A DNA stretch of 64,000 nucleotides, taken from assembly GCF_035046485.1 (NCBI RefSeq), contig NC_085138.1, positions 61,434,580-61,498,579 on the forward strand, written 5' to 3'. Source of the stretch: Aedes albopictus. Taxonomy: Eukaryota > Arthropoda > Insecta > Diptera > Culicidae. The notes below the pieces were generated by a model that searched no databases, was not told the origin of the DNA, and saw only the letters and a list, made by a program, of their open reading frames with translations. The position numbers and the translations under genes are program-made. Positions 12,149 through 23,813 of the stretch are shown here, piece by piece. Every line of letters starts with the position of its first letter. Positions within the stretch are counted from its first letter, which is position 1.

Positions 12149-12178
12149 CGAGAAATTAACAGCTTCTTCCATATCCAT
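12149..12178 (-). CDS. Candidate first coding exon of an unidentified minus-strand gene
   Basis: On the minus strand, ATGGATATGGAAGAAGC opens a 10-codon frame (MDMEEAVNFS) that ends exactly at a strong splice donor, TCG|GTGAGTAC, at 12149/12148. Upstream on the same strand (12179 to about 12885) is a non-repetitive, comparatively GC-rich stretch with no TE signature, consistent with a long 5' UTR and promoter. An arthropod initiator-like ATCAGTG lies near 12722. No later exon is visible toward position 1, where the sequence is almost all transposons, so the next exon would be off the window or the signal is chance. I cannot name the gene. Confidence 0.35.
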
Positions 12179-12885
12179 ATCACTTTCAAAGTATCATTTG
12201 CTGCACCTTTCCAATAATAGCACAATTATTTTTACACAGGTTCCCCGAATCACTTCAAAATAGTAATGATAGCCGAATTTGAATCGCAATACCTGTATCG
12301 AGTATGATCAATGACTAATGTAGGATGCACCACAGTGTCAAGCCCTTCAATCCAAAATACACAAAGCGTTGTCGTATCACGCACACCACTTCATCATTTT
12401 AAGCACTGTTTACAAATCGCTGTGCTGGTATGCATGCAAGCACTAAACGAACCCCTCGCACAAGATAATGATGCAACCTTTCACTGTGTTGGTTGTCGTC
12501 GTCGTCGTTCGTTGATGATTTTCACCCATAAAAGGCGTAGCACTTTTTCCCGAACGACCGAGCAATCTGTGACACGATTCTCGAATTATTTTACACCAAA
12601 TCACTGGATAACTTCACTCGTACCCACTGCGGAAAATCAATTTCACGATCGATTTGTTGACGAAAACAGCGCCCCAAAACGTATCAAACCCGACGGGAGA
12701 AAACACTCGACTTGACTCACTGATTCTAGCGATGCGATGACAGTGCTTCGGGAGCCGAAAGGACTTTCTTCTTCCAACGTGTACAGTTTGCAGGGCTGGC
12801 ACAGGCAATCTTTCTCGGGAAGCGTTACCCAGAGAGATGTGTGCGTTACGGCTCCGTTATGCGTGATTTGAAATGAGCGTTGCAT
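12179..12885 (-). promoter_or_regulatory. Candidate promoter and 5' UTR of the 12149 exon
   Basis: This is an island of apparently unique sequence between transposons, with a (GTC)n-like tract near 12500 and a minus-strand AATCAGTGAGTC near 12722 that could serve as an initiator. The plus-strand ORF at 12311-12715 has no recognisable domain and I treat it as a shadow. Assignment as a promoter is inference from position relative to the candidate exon. Confidence 0.3.
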
Positions 12886-12913
12886 AAAATTGATTATATA
12901 AATATATATTTAA

Positions 12914-13215
12914 TCTATCTATATAAAAATGAGTTTGAAATCCCTTTGAGGCAACAAAACACACAAACGGCTGAACCGATCAGGATGGCTCTTGCACGGT
13001 TCGATTCGTTTTCATGGTGGCTGTGTTTATATGTAGAAAAAGTTACGAAAATCAACTAGAAAAGTATGAAAATAGTGGAGTTACTGTTTTTTCATGTGCT
13101 GGGAAGAAATTGAATATGATCGGAATAGAACCAATCTAGAGGGCGGTGCTGCAATGTTCTCAACAGTTGTCAAACCACTACAAGTGGGCAAGACAAAGTT
13201 TGCCGGAACAGCTAG
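12914..13215 (+). mobile_element. Helitron-like non-autonomous element (copy 1)
   Basis: It begins TCTATCTATATAAAAATGAG and ends GCCGGAACAGCTAG followed by T. The TC start, CTAG end and lack of target duplication fit a Helitron family. Related copies are at 15890-16197 and 30453-30753. There is no Rep/helicase ORF. Confidence 0.7.
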
Positions 13216-13261
13216 TTATAAATATAAAATTTAATATATATTTAATATATTTTTTGCAATA

Positions 13262-13616
13262 GGAGGCAATCAGTGAAGTACTAGATTGAAAGTAGTGAGC
13301 TGGATTTTTGTATGGTGAGATGATCAATTCTCCATTTCTGCAATGAAATGGTGCAAACAGCGTAGGTTATATGATTTATTGGCTAATTTGATGCTATTTG
13401 AGCAAAAGTTTGAATAACTGTGTTGTTGTATTATTTTTTCCTGCAACTTCAACAACACAGTTATCCAAACTTTTGCTCAAACAGCATCAAATTAGTCAAT
13501 GAATCATATAACCCACGCTGTTTGCACCATTTCATTGCAGAAATGGAGAATTGATCATCTCGCTATACAAAAATCCAGCTCACTACTTTCAATCTAGTAC
13601 TTCACTGATTGCCTCC
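13262..13616. mobile_element. 355-bp near-perfect hairpin MITE (copy 1 of tandem pair)
   Basis: It begins GGAGGCAATCAGTGAAG and ends CTTCACTGATTGCCTCC. The two halves are near-complete complements of about 165 bp around a short AT-rich centre. TA flanks it. It has no coding content. It abuts a second copy at 13621. Confidence 0.9.
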
Positions 13617-13620
13617 TATA

Positions 13621-13975
13621 GGACGCAATAAGTGAAGTACTAGATTGAAAGTAGTGAGCTGGATTTTTGTATGATGAGATGATCAATTCTCCATTTCTAC
13701 AATGAAATGGTGCAAACAGCGTGGGTTATATGATTTATTGGCTAATTTGATGCTGTTTGAGCAAAAGTTTGGATAACTGTGCTGTTGTATTAATTTTTCT
13801 TGCAACTTCAACAACACATTTAACCAAACTTTTGCTCAAACAGCATCAAATAAGTAAAGAAATCATATAACCCACGCTGTTTACACCATTTCATTGCAGA
13901 AATGGAGAATTGATCATCTCACCATACAAAAATCCAGCTCACTACTTTCAATCTAGTACTTCACTGATTGCGTCC
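13621..13975. mobile_element. 355-bp near-perfect hairpin MITE (copy 2 of tandem pair)
   Basis: Same family, length and orientation as 13262-13616 (ends GGACGCAAT and ATTGCGTCC). Only TATA separates the copies, so each keeps its own TA. Copy 3 is at 51436-51791. Confidence 0.9.
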
Positions 13976-14049
13976 TATTCACAATCATAATTCGCAAGTT
14001 TACTCAATAGGAATTAGTGGCGTAACAGCCTACTTTTCCTAGTGTGTAG

Positions 14050-14592
14050 AAGTGTTGCATAATGAAGCACATTATGCAACAGAAAAGTGTTGCATAATAA
14101 TGTATATTATGCAACACTTTTCAATGCCCAAATATAATTCGTGAAAAGGAGCAGTTATTGACCTGCACACGTCTTTCGTCGATTCTCACGCCGCCTCTAT
14201 GTCTATTGCGCAGTTCAAATCTAAATTGTATGCAATCGAAGGATTTGTAACGATGAAAAAAAATCGTAACAGCAACTGAAGCTACTCTTGATTACGCGAC
14301 GAGACCGCGAAAACTTTTGACAACTCTGCTGTGCCTGTTATGCCACAGCCTACCTGATCATAAAAAAGCGCAGGTGGATACTCACACGTGGTTTCCCTTG
14401 AAACATGTTTGTGCTACATACTAGACAATATCATTCTCGGTGAATATTTTTGTCATTGCAAAAAATGTTGTATGCAACTCGTTGCAAAACTCGATTTTTA
14501 CAGCACTCGTCATATTTATCCAACTCGGCAAGCCTCGTTGGATAAGTGTATGACTCGTGCTGTAAAAATCTTCATTTTGCAACTTGTTGCAT
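14050..14592. repeat. Cluster of short palindromes and a 120-bp hairpin
   Basis: Two GTTGCATAAT palindromes lie at about 14053-14122. A longer hairpin at 14472-14592 has arms built from GCAACTCGTTGCAAAACTCG and AAAAATCTTCATTTTGCAACTTG-type sequence around CTCGGCAAGCCTCG. These may be remnants of one MITE. I could not fix outer ends. Confidence 0.6.
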
Positions 14593-14816
14593 AAATAACT
14601 ATTGTAGTGTTGTTGTTGTTCAAAATTGTTTTAAATTACCATTATTAAGGTGTCTTACTGCATCACTAAGTTGTCAAACGAATCATTGACTTTTTGCTTT
14701 TCAATGATTGTTTGCCTCGCATTTTTGAAGTGATAAAAAACTGTCAATTTTGCAGCAACGCAGCAGAAAAAGTATCATCGCAATCACTGCGAGTGAGCAT
14801 ATAGGATGATAAATAC

Positions 14817-15078
14817 ACAGACAAACAGACGTAACACCTTGAACGATTTTCTTGGAAATCCATCGCCCAGTTTACACTACCATCGCCTGGTGGAAAAGTT
14901 GCACGAATCACTGTGTTGTGCAATATCGTCAACAGAAGACGATAGTGTGAAACGTCAAACGCATAGAAAAACGATGCGCGCGCCTCTGGTTGTGAAAGCC
15001 ACAACTATGAAAATTTAAAATGATCGTTAAAAGCGTGGTCGATGAAAATTTCGCAAGTGTTACGTCTGTTTGTCTGTG
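14817..15078. mobile_element. hAT-type MITE, ACAGACAAACAGACG ends, 8-bp duplication
   Basis: Inverted ends ACAGACAAACAGACGTAACAC and GTGTTACGTCTGTTTGTCTGT(G) are flanked by ATAAATAC at 14809-14816 and 15079-15086. The 8-bp duplication points to the hAT superfamily. Relatives are at 15528-15862 and 45176-45444. Confidence 0.85.
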
Positions 15079-15200
15079 ATAAATACTTTTTCATACGAAT
15101 ATTCGCTTTGGTGGCAGAGAACTATCACTTTGAAATTTTGAGGCTTATATCCAACATGGCTGCCGATGCTGATGATGCCGTAAAAAGCCTTAATGGTCCA

Positions 15201-15320
15201 CTGCACGAATTTCTGCTGCCCTGCTTACTCTCACAGAAAATTTGACGTTTGAGCGGTGCCGACACCGCTCAAAAGTCAAATTTCGTGTGAGAGTAAGCAG
15301 GCCAGCAGAAATTCGTGCAG
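15201..15320. repeat. 120-bp hairpin (CTGCACGAATTTCTGCTG arms)
   Basis: CTGCACGAATTTCTGCTG...CTTACTCTCACAGAAA is mirrored by the complement ending AGCAGAAATTCGTGCAG. The family resembles the hairpin at 26765-26904, which has the same CTGCACGAATT outer end and the same CTCACAGAAAATTT inner block. Confidence 0.8.
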
Positions 15321-15527
15321 TAATCCATAGTGATACGAAAGGTTGAACATTGGCTACTTTTTCAATTCAAAAAGCATTTGTACAGTAATGTGTTCAGCAT
15401 AATTTTAGTTCACGCAGAAAAAAATATATTGAACTCAAAAATAAAGTGCTTTGAATCAAAGATAAAAAAATTATTGAACCACGGCCTAATACCTTTTTTG
15501 CTTTGAATCTAAAATATTTGGCATTAG

Positions 15528-15862
15528 CACAGAGAACAGACGTCTATCTTCGCTTTCTGCCTTGTGTAAAACTTTGTAACGGTCATATCAGAGTATGTGG
15601 TTATGCTCCCGTTGCGCGGCGCTAGCGTCCCATCACTTACATTGTTGTGTTGTCAAATTTGTTTCCAGTGCTCGCCGTTTTTGGCCGTTTGGCGCTCGTG
15701 TCGCGTTGTGGGCTAGTGTATTTTAACAATGAACACTGCCATCGTGGGGTCAGATCGACTTTATAAGTGGGGTAGTCTCCGTTGGTGGCGTTGAGGTACA
15801 CTTAAATCCTTTACACACGATTTCGACGTATTTTTGTTCGAGCTTAAATGTCTGTTCTCTGT
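15528..15862. mobile_element. hAT-type MITE with CACAGAGAACAGAC ends, 8-bp duplication
   Basis: Ends CACAGAGAACAGAC and GTCTGTTCTCTGT are flanked by GGCATTAG at 15520-15527 and 15863-15870. The ends resemble those at 14817 and 45176, but the interior (15545-15840) is different and GC-richer. Confidence 0.85.
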
Positions 15863-15889
15863 GGCATTAGTTTCAAAGCATTCATTTCA

Positions 15890-16197
15890 TCTATATATAT
15901 AAAAATGAGTTTGAAGTTCCTTTGAGGCAACAAAACTCACGAACGGATGAACCGATCAGCATGACCCCTGCATGGTTCGATTCGTATTCGTGGTGGCTGT
16001 GTTTATATGTACAAAAAGTTACGTAAATCAACTAGAAAAGTAAGAAAATTGATAAAGTACTGATTTTTCATGAGCTGGGAAGAAAATCAAAACGAACACA
16101 ATAAAACCAATCTAGAGTGCGGTGCCAAAATGACTCCCCAGCAGTTGTCAAACAATCACAATCAAAATGGCAGTACAACGTCTGCCGGGACAGCTAG
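15890..16197 (+). mobile_element. Helitron-like non-autonomous element (copy 2)
   Basis: It starts TCTATATATATAAAAATGAG and ends TGCCGGGACAGCTAG, closely related to 12914-13215 (shared blocks include AAGTTACGTAAATCAACTAG). It lies inside the 15411-16632 composite. Confidence 0.7.
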
Positions 16198-16632
16198 TTG
16201 TTTCTAAAATCAAGCCTCGCGGCGTTGATTTTAGTTTCAAATACTTCTTCACTTTGAATCTATAACATTATTGCTTTGAAACTAAGCAATTTTGTAATTT
16301 CAAAATTTATATTTTTTAGAAACAAATATCCATCGACTTAGATTCAAAAACAAAATATTTTTGTTTAAAAGTGGTAACGAAATGAAAAAAAGCATGCGAG
16401 AATCGAACACGGGTACTGTTATAATTTGCATCACTGATATCGAGCTATCGTTCACGGCCAGATCTGCTCTTGAAAATCTCAGGATAAAACTGAATCATCT
16501 TGCTCATTATTGGCTATGTGCATTCTCCGATATTTAAATCAAAGAAAATATTTTTTTGATTCAATAAACCCCGCGACTTAGAAATGAAGTCTCTTTGAAT
16601 TTGGTTCTAATATGTGTTATTTTTCTGCGTGT

Positions 16633-17181
16633 TCAGCTATCATTACTATTATAAAGCCACAATTCAGCATGCATGCTTGTTTGCGGCTTGCAATGGATCA
16701 CTAAAATAACTAAAACGGCCGCTATGAAATGAACAGATAGCGCCACCGTAGCCTTGTGTGTTTGACGTAACTCGACGGCTGTCACTGTGTTAACTTTCAT
16801 ATACAGTAGGCCTGTCCAGGTTTTCAAAAATGTTCTCTGATTCTCAAGTCCACCCCCATATTTTGTTTGGCATCAAAAAAGAAGTAACTGATTAAAATTT
16901 CAGCCAAATCCATTGATATTAAGAGGTTCCTCAAATCAATTTTGTGTTTTCGACTATTTTCGAACTTAAAAAAAAATCATAACTACAATAAAACTTGTAG
17001 AAAATAATTCTTTCGGCAGAAATAGGAAGATTCTTCTTTGAGCATATATTGTTCTTTCTAACCTTACTGCTGAGGAACTTTTTGGCATTCAAACTGCTAA
17101 TGTGATCATCAGGTATTCTTTATTACACCAACGAACCTAACCTCAAAATGACTGACAATTCTCAGGGCATTTTGACAGATG
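16633..17181. other. Non-coding stretch between elements
   Basis: No domain-bearing ORF or clear terminal repeats. It is the target side of the I-like LINE 3' end, whose A-tail ends near 17182. Confidence 0.4.
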
Positions 17182-17515
17182 TTTTTTTTTTACTTAATCG
17201 TTTATTTAAGGCTCATGCGCCATCAGGCATTACGGAGCCGAATTCATTTTGGTCTATTTTACAATTTCATATGTGTGACTTATTAACTAGGTTAGCTTTG
17301 GGGAACCGTAAAACTCGCGGTTTGGTCGAGGTTAGGGGGAACAATAATGTTTAAGGAAGGGATGGGGTAATAGGGGCATTCGTTGACTTTCAGCAGCGTG
17401 GCGTAGCGTAGTTGCTGCTAGTCAAACGTAAAGTGGACAAACAACCTGTAACGATACAAACAAACGATTTTCGAAGGGACACGAGGTGGACAAGTGGAAC
17501 AACCAGACGGGGGTA
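17182..17515 (-). other. 3' UTR and A-tail of the I-like LINE
   Basis: On the minus strand, sequence after the ORF2 stop runs to CCTTAAATAAACGATTAAG and then a run of A (plus-strand T run near 17182-17191). The AATAAA-like signal and A-tail mark the 3' end of the retrotransposon. I did not find a matching target duplication beyond the presumed 5' end near 25420. Confidence 0.75.
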
Positions 17516-20500
17516 TCAAACGGAGACTTCAGCTTGTTTCAAAAAGTCGTATACAAGCTTCATGTAGTCAAGATCAAGCGTACCCAACACATCCCTAATG
17601 TCTTTCTTTTCTGGTTTCCCTCGGGCCCTGAGGGAGGCACATAAATCGGATCTGGCAATACCGTATTCGGGGCATTCCCACACAACATGGTTGATATCTT
17701 GATAGCCTGCACCACAGCTACAACGATTGCTATCTGTGAGCCCTATTCGATAGAAATGCGAGCCCAGAGAGTAGTGATTGGACATAAGTCGACACATTAT
17801 CTTGATAAAATCTCGACCCATATCCAACCCCTTGAACCACGCCGTCTTCGATACCTGTGGGAGAATTGAGTGTAACCACCTGCCCAACTCTCCTGCATCC
17901 CATTTTTGTTGCCAACTGACCAAGGCATGCTGACGAGCAGTCGAAAAAAATTCATTGAAAGCGATATGACGGTCATAAATATCGCCTTCCATAGCGCCCA
18001 CCTTGGCAAGTGAGTCCGCTTTCTCATTGCCCGGGATCGAGCAATGCGAAGGGACCCAAACCAAGGTGATATTATATGCTTGATTCGATAAAGCACTCAG
18101 GGTAGATCGTATTTCACTGAGGAAATACGGAGAGTGCTTTACCGGCCTCATTGAACGAATAGCCTCTATTGAGCTGAGACTATCCGTAAAAATGAAATAT
18201 TGATCAGAGGGAAGAGAGGCGATTCGCTCTAATGCGTAGTGTATAGCCGCCAATTCTGCGATGTATACTGAGCAAGGACTTTGAAGTTTATGGGCGGCGC
18301 TATGAAGCTCATTAAATACACCAAATCCAGTGGAATCATTTGTTTTTGACCCGTCAGTGAAAAACCTTCTGTCGCAACTGACTTGGCCAAACTTGTTTGC
18401 AAAAATTTTTGGAATGTGCTCCGATCGGAGCGGATCTGGAATTCCACGGATTTCTTGCAACATGGACAGATCAAAAACTATAGTGGAATTGTAGAAGTCT
18501 GGGAAGCAATCACGGTTGAGAACATTCGAAGAAGGGTGAACCTCCAGAGTCATGTACGAGTAGTACACTGTCATAAACTTTGTTTGATGAATTCGTTCGA
18601 TCAGCTTCTCAAAGTTTTCAATTACCAATGGATTCAGCACCTCACAGCGGATGAGGAACCTTAACGACAATTCCACGAAACGATCTGATAAAGGGAGTAC
18701 TGCTGCTAGTACCTCCAAACTCATTGTGTGCGTCGAGTTCATGCAGCCTAACGCGATCCGAAGACAACGATACTGGATACGCTCTAGCTTCAGGATGTGT
18801 GTTTTCGCGGCGGACTGAAAGCAAAAGCTACCGTATTCGAGAACCGACAGTATCGTTGTACGATAAAGCTTTATCAGATCTTCCGGGTGGGCTCCCCACC
18901 ATGTTCCGGTGAGTGTACGCATGAAGTTGATTCGTTGTTGGCACTTCTGATACAGATAATTAATGTGCTTTCCCCAGGTGCATTTAGAGTCGAACCAGAC
19001 CCCCAGATACATATGTGAAAGACTTTGAGTGAGTTCCCTACCCAAAAATTGAAGCTCTAGATCTGCTGGATCACGCTTCCTAGAAAAGACAACTAACTCA
19101 GTTTTCTCCGGAGAGAATTCGATACCCAGCTTTACAGCCCAAGTAGACAAATTGTCTAAGGTATCTTGCAGTGGTCCTTGCAGATCTTCCGTCTCTGGTC
19201 CGGTGATAGAGACCACGGCGTCGTCCGCAAGCTGTCGTAGCGTGCAATTTTCCACGAGACATTCGTCGATATCTCTGACGTAAAAATTGTAAAGAAGGGG
19301 GCTTAAGCATGAGCCCTGGGGGAGACCCATGTAACTAATTCGTGAAGTTGCCGAGGTTCCATGAGAGAAAAACATGTGCTTCTCAGACAACAAGTTGTAC
19401 AAGTAGTTGTTTAAAATCGGAGAAAGCCCACACTCGTGGAGTTTGTCTGAAAGGACATCAACGCAAACGGCATCAAAAGCCCCCTTAATATCCAAAAATA
19501 CTGAGCCCATTTGCTCTTTTTGAGCGTAGGCCAATTGAATTTCAGTAGAAAGCAGCGCCAGACAATCGCTCGTTCCCTTGCCTCTGCGGAAACCGAATTG
19601 AGTATCCGAAAGAAGGCCATTCGATTCAACCCATTTGTCAAGCCGATGGAGAATCATCTTCTCTAGCAGCTTCCGTAAGCACGACAACATCGCAATTGGA
19701 CGGTACGAGTTGTGATCCGACGCGGGCTTCCCGGGCTTTTGAATGGCAATAACCCTCACTCGTCTCCAGTCATCCGGAACAGTGTTGCTCTCCAAGAATA
19801 GATTGAATAAATTCAACAAGCGCCTCTTTGCGACGTCTGGGAGGCTTTTAAGCAAGTTGAACTTAATTCTATCCATTCCTGGGGCAGAGTTGTTACATGA
19901 CAGAAGCGCGAGTGAGAATTCTAGCATCGAAAAGGGTGAATCCATCGCATTCCTTTCGGGTGGATAACGACGAAAATTCGCTTGTACTTGGACCGAATCT
20001 GGACAGACTTTCTTTGCGAAATCGAAAATCCATCGAGGCGAGCTTTCTCGATCCTCATTAACCGGTACCGCGTTGCGCGCATTCTCCTTCCGACCGTCCA
20101 GAGAGTTCGCATTGACGTCTCCCGCGATAAACCGTTGACGAAATTCCTCCAATAACCGCGTTTCTTCGCCTTCACGAGGTTCGCGAATTTATGGACGAGA
20201 GAGGAATACCACTCGTAGTTCTCCCGTGTACCTCGCTTCCGGTATGTTTTAAACGCGGCGGATCTTTCGCGATAGGCTTCGGTACATTCCTCATCCCACC
20301 ACAATGTGGGGGGTCTTCGCCGTATCGAAGTTCCCGGAACCGGTCTACGCTGCGCTTGTAGAGCACTTTCGACGATTAATCCAGACAAGAATTGGTACTC
20401 TTCCTGCGGTGGAAGAACGTCAACCGACTGCTCGCCCTCTGAGACCAATTCAGCATATTTACCCCAGTCGATATGCTTCGTAAGGTCATACGCGACGTCG

Positions 20501-21201
20501 ATCTGGCGAGCCTGACACGAACCATTGGTGACTGAAATGTTGATCGGCAGATGATCACTACCATGGGGATCCTGAATTACCTTCCACGTGCAATCCAATG
20601 ATAGTGAATTCGAACATATTGAGAGGTCTAACATACTTGGAGGATCTGGAGGTTTAATTCGCGTTGCTTCCCCGGAGTTCAAAATTGTCAAATTGAAATA
20701 GTCACAGAGGTCATATATCAGGGTTGCGCGATTGTCGTCCTTCGGAGACCCCCAGGCTGTTCCGTGTGCATTAAAATCTCCTAGGATCAACCAAGGCGCA
20801 GGCATAGCACAGCATATTTCCGCAAGATCTCTGCGAGATAATCTTGTACTAGGCGGTATATAAACACTGGCTACGCTGAAACTTTTTCCTTGTATAGTAA
20901 CATGGCATGCAACTATTTCAGTGCCGTTCATCGGGGGGAAATCGATTCTATAAAAGGAATGGAGCTTATTGATCCCCAAGATCACCCCTCCATATCCATC
21001 CCCTCGATCACGACGAATAATATTAAAATCGTGGAAAGAAATGTCTTTATCGGAAGTTAACCATGTTTCACTAAGGGCAAATATGTCACAACGTGTACTG
21101 TGAACTAAAAATTTGAACGCATCCATATTTTTAATAAGGCTTCTACAATTCCACTGTAGGACTTCAATCATATCTCCGACCTCGCTGGACAAATTAGCCA
21201 T
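17516..21201 (-). CDS. I-like LINE ORF2: endonuclease, reverse transcriptase, RNase H (one frameshift)
   Basis: Two minus-strand frames together make about 1,228 codons. The first (ATG at 21199-21201) is an AP endonuclease: LQWNCRSL, LSETWL, GDFNAHGTAWG and the catalytic SDH (GSDHLPI). The second carries reverse transcriptase (NSYRPIAMLSCLRKLLEK, FGFRRGKGTSDCL, GLPQGSCLSPLLYN, QLADDAVVS with the DD pair), then RNase H (FTDGSK, AELAAIHYAL, FTDSLSS, SHCSIPGNEKAD) and a CxC...H...C segment. The domain order EN-RT-RNase H fits the I superfamily (I, Loa, Outcast). The frames switch near 20065-20085, so this copy is inactive as it stands. The family assignment below superfamily level is open. Confidence 0.9.
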
Positions 21202-21887
21202 CGAAAGATATGAAAGATTCCAGAATCGGCCATTGTGAAGCCAGTTGCTTCAGAAGAGGTGTCACAAAGGGAAGTGCCATGTTCATCAAACTTCTTATTA
21301 CGGGTGAGATATTAAACGTTTCGAAGATGATATCCACTATCCCAGAAAGAGTCAATTTTCCGGAAAGACCGACTGGGTTTTGTCGACGTTCCTGTTGACT
21401 AGTCTTTTTGCTTTCTGGGCGAAAAACTGGGGCATCTGGGGTTTTAGATGCTCCCGGAAGTGACGGAAAATCTCCAGCCGAAAATTTGAAACCTGGAGGC
21501 GATACCTTTTTGGTGCTCCCGCCACTTTTATCAGAGGGGTTTGAAGAGCTGGTTGAGCAACAGGAACGTTTTGAGAAGCTCGCTGTTGCATGTGCCGTTT
21601 TGCAACAGCTCGCTTTCTTTTCGTCCCTGTCTCAATCATAGTGTACTCTACACCATCCTCAGAGTCAGAGCCTTGATCGTTATCCGGCAGGGTTGCAAAG
21701 ATATTAGTACTAGTAGAGGGTTGGGCAACTGGAACAGCAGTCGGGGCGATCTTTTTCAGCATTTCTGCATAAGATCGCCTTGACCGCTGTTTTAAGGAGT
21801 TTATGGAATGTTTCTCCCGCTCTACGTACTTCGGGCATGCACTGAGCTCGTGGGGCGGAGATTCGCCACAAGTGGCACATTTTGGCT

Positions 21888-22300
21888 CAAGGGGTTGGTC
21901 ATTCAGCACACTTCATTTGTGCCGTGATTTTTGAGCGTGCGCCAATATGTGCCGGTTGTTTTTCAGTGTGTGCCGAAGTGTGCCGAACGTGCCGGAGGTG
22001 TGCCGAATGTGCCCAGTGGAATATTTTCTTAAAATGTTTTTGCGCTAATTTATAATCCTGTCTATTTTTGGCGAATGTTATTGGTCTAGTCGGTGTTTAC
22101 CGACAAAATTCCACCCAGAACACTTGTCTAGAATCTGTATGAAGGGATTTTTTGCAATCGTAAGTATAATGACAGTTTGATTCCATACCGCAAAGTTGGG
22201 TTTCTATGTTGTGCCCATGTGTGCCGGATTGTGCCGGCATGTGTGCCGAGATGTGCCGGCATGTATGCCGGGCACAATGTGCCGAGTGCCCAACCCCTTG
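21888..22300. mobile_element. 413-bp hAT-type MITE in gag, with TGTGCCG-rich arms
   Basis: Ends CAAGGGGTTGG and CCAACCCCTTG are flanked by TTTTGGCT at 21880-21887 and 22301-22308. Both sides contain directly repeated TGTGCCG words. Excision with one duplication joins the Gag zinc-knuckle codons before and after it. Confidence 0.88.
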
Positions 22301-22644
22301 TTTTGGCTCCATATTGCAGGAGCCCTCCGCATGTTGTTCACCGCACATACCGCAACGTGGTTTATTGCTACAGTAAAGTGCGGTGTGCCCCAACTGCTGG
22401 CATTTTGCACAATGCATTATTTACCTTCGGTTCGTAGAGGCGAACAGGTAATCGAAGAAGCCCAACCACGAGAACGCTCGGAAGAGCGGTGCCGGAAAAG
22501 GTCACCCGGAAAGAATTCGACAGTTGTTTTGAGCCGTCTGGTTGTGCCTTGTTCATTTGGACGGCATCAAGTACTGGAGCCAGTGGGACGGCACGATTTT
22601 TAAACCCACCAGCTCCAGACATGATTGCAGCACAGGTTAAATTA

Positions 22645-22854
22645 TTGCTGTGTGCATTCAAAATGCAAATATCAAATGCGGGAGCTCCAAATGCGGTAAG
22701 ATTTTCTAACAAGTAACCCAATGTCAGTGGGAGCTTTCGAATCCTAGGTTGGCGGTGGCCAATAGGCTATGGTTGCTACGTTGCCTTTGGTAACATGTGT
22801 TACCGCGTTTGAAGCGCATTTGGGCACCGTTTGCATCTTGAACGCACACAGCAA
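22645..22854. mobile_element. 210-bp TA-flanked MITE in gag (TTGCTGTGTG ends)
   Basis: TTGCTGTGTGCATTC and GAACGCACACAGCAA are inverted ends with TA at 22643-22644 and 22855-22856. Excision joins VVTDD to NLTCAAIM in frame. Confidence 0.88.
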
Positions 22855-23227
22855 TATCGTCGGTGACCACTCCGTAGCACTCTATCTCGAGGCTAGGCAG
22901 ACAGAGATGGCATGCTCCTCAGTGCGAAACGTGAGAAGAGAAAACATACACTCTACACACGACTTTCAACGAGAGCGAGGGTGAACTACGCAACTTTTTT
23001 CACACACAAACCAGCCGCTCACTCTCTGTCATCCATCAGCGGCACACTCAAAATGAGTGCTCAAACAAATGATAGAACAAGCATGTTTTTCAGTTTCTGC
23101 GTGCACATTTTGTGCGCACAGAAAATGTGCACACAAAAATTCGTTGAGTGCGCACTCAGTCGTGCTTCCAGTGCAATACTGTGTGTACCACAGGGAGTAT
23201 GAAAGTACTATTACGCCGTCTAGTAGC

Positions 23228-23813
23228 AAATGCATCTGCTTGTCTAAGATATCACATAAATCACAGACAAATAGATATGTGACACTAACGAAATTTCAAT
23301 CTCATATATCTGATGATCCTGATTACTGAGAGAGTTGGTATCTTCGGCAAAGTTGTTTGGCTGGTCAAGGACTAACCGATAATAAAACTTAAGATTCAAA
23401 ATTCCACCGCTAGGTGGTGCTAGTGAGTTAACAAATTTTATTTTTCATATATATCAGGAAAATTTGCAAAAAACTGCAACTAGCGCCGCCTAGCTGCAGA
23501 AACTTGAACCAAACGGTAATTATTCTGAAAGCCCATGATCTACTAAACAATATTGCCGAAGACACCATCTTTCTACAAAATCAGGATGCTGAGATATGCG
23601 AAATTTAAAATTTGTTTGCTCTCTAGCGCCGCCTAGCGGTAGAATTTTGAATCTCGAGCCTTATTATCGGTTAGTCCTTGACCAGCCAAACAACTTTGCC
23701 GAAGACACCAACTCTCTAAGTAATCAGGATCATGAGATATATGAGATTGAAATTTCGTTAGTGTCACATATCCATTTGTCTGTGATTTATGTGATATCTT
23801 AGACAAGCAGATG
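23228..23813. mobile_element. Foldback element nested in the hAT element
   Basis: TGCATCTGCTTGTCTAAGAT at the left is mirrored by ATCTTAGACAAGCAGATGCA at the right. The inverted match extends about 150 bp inward (TCACAGACAAATAGATATGTG and complement) with mismatches. Inside are alternating copies of a module containing CTAGCGCCGCCTAGCGG. Confidence 0.8.

Larger units (their letters stand above)
15411..16632. mobile_element. Composite element with CACGCAGAAAAA ends, carrying two nested insertions
   Basis: CACGCAGAAAAAAATAT near 15411 faces GTTATTTTTCTGCGTG near 16632, and the interior on both sides is rich in TTTGAAT/ATTCAAA words. Nested inside are a hAT-type MITE (15528-15862) and a Helitron-like element (15890-16197). 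On the minus strand near 16385-16465 an RNA polymerase III box B-like GTGTTCGATTCTCGC follows a box A-like segment, suggesting a degenerate tRNA-like part. I could not define the target duplication. Confidence 0.6.

Noticed and set aside
12311..12715. 134-codon plus-strand ORF
   Set aside because: No domain; overlaps the candidate minus-strand 5' UTR and is probably a shadow.
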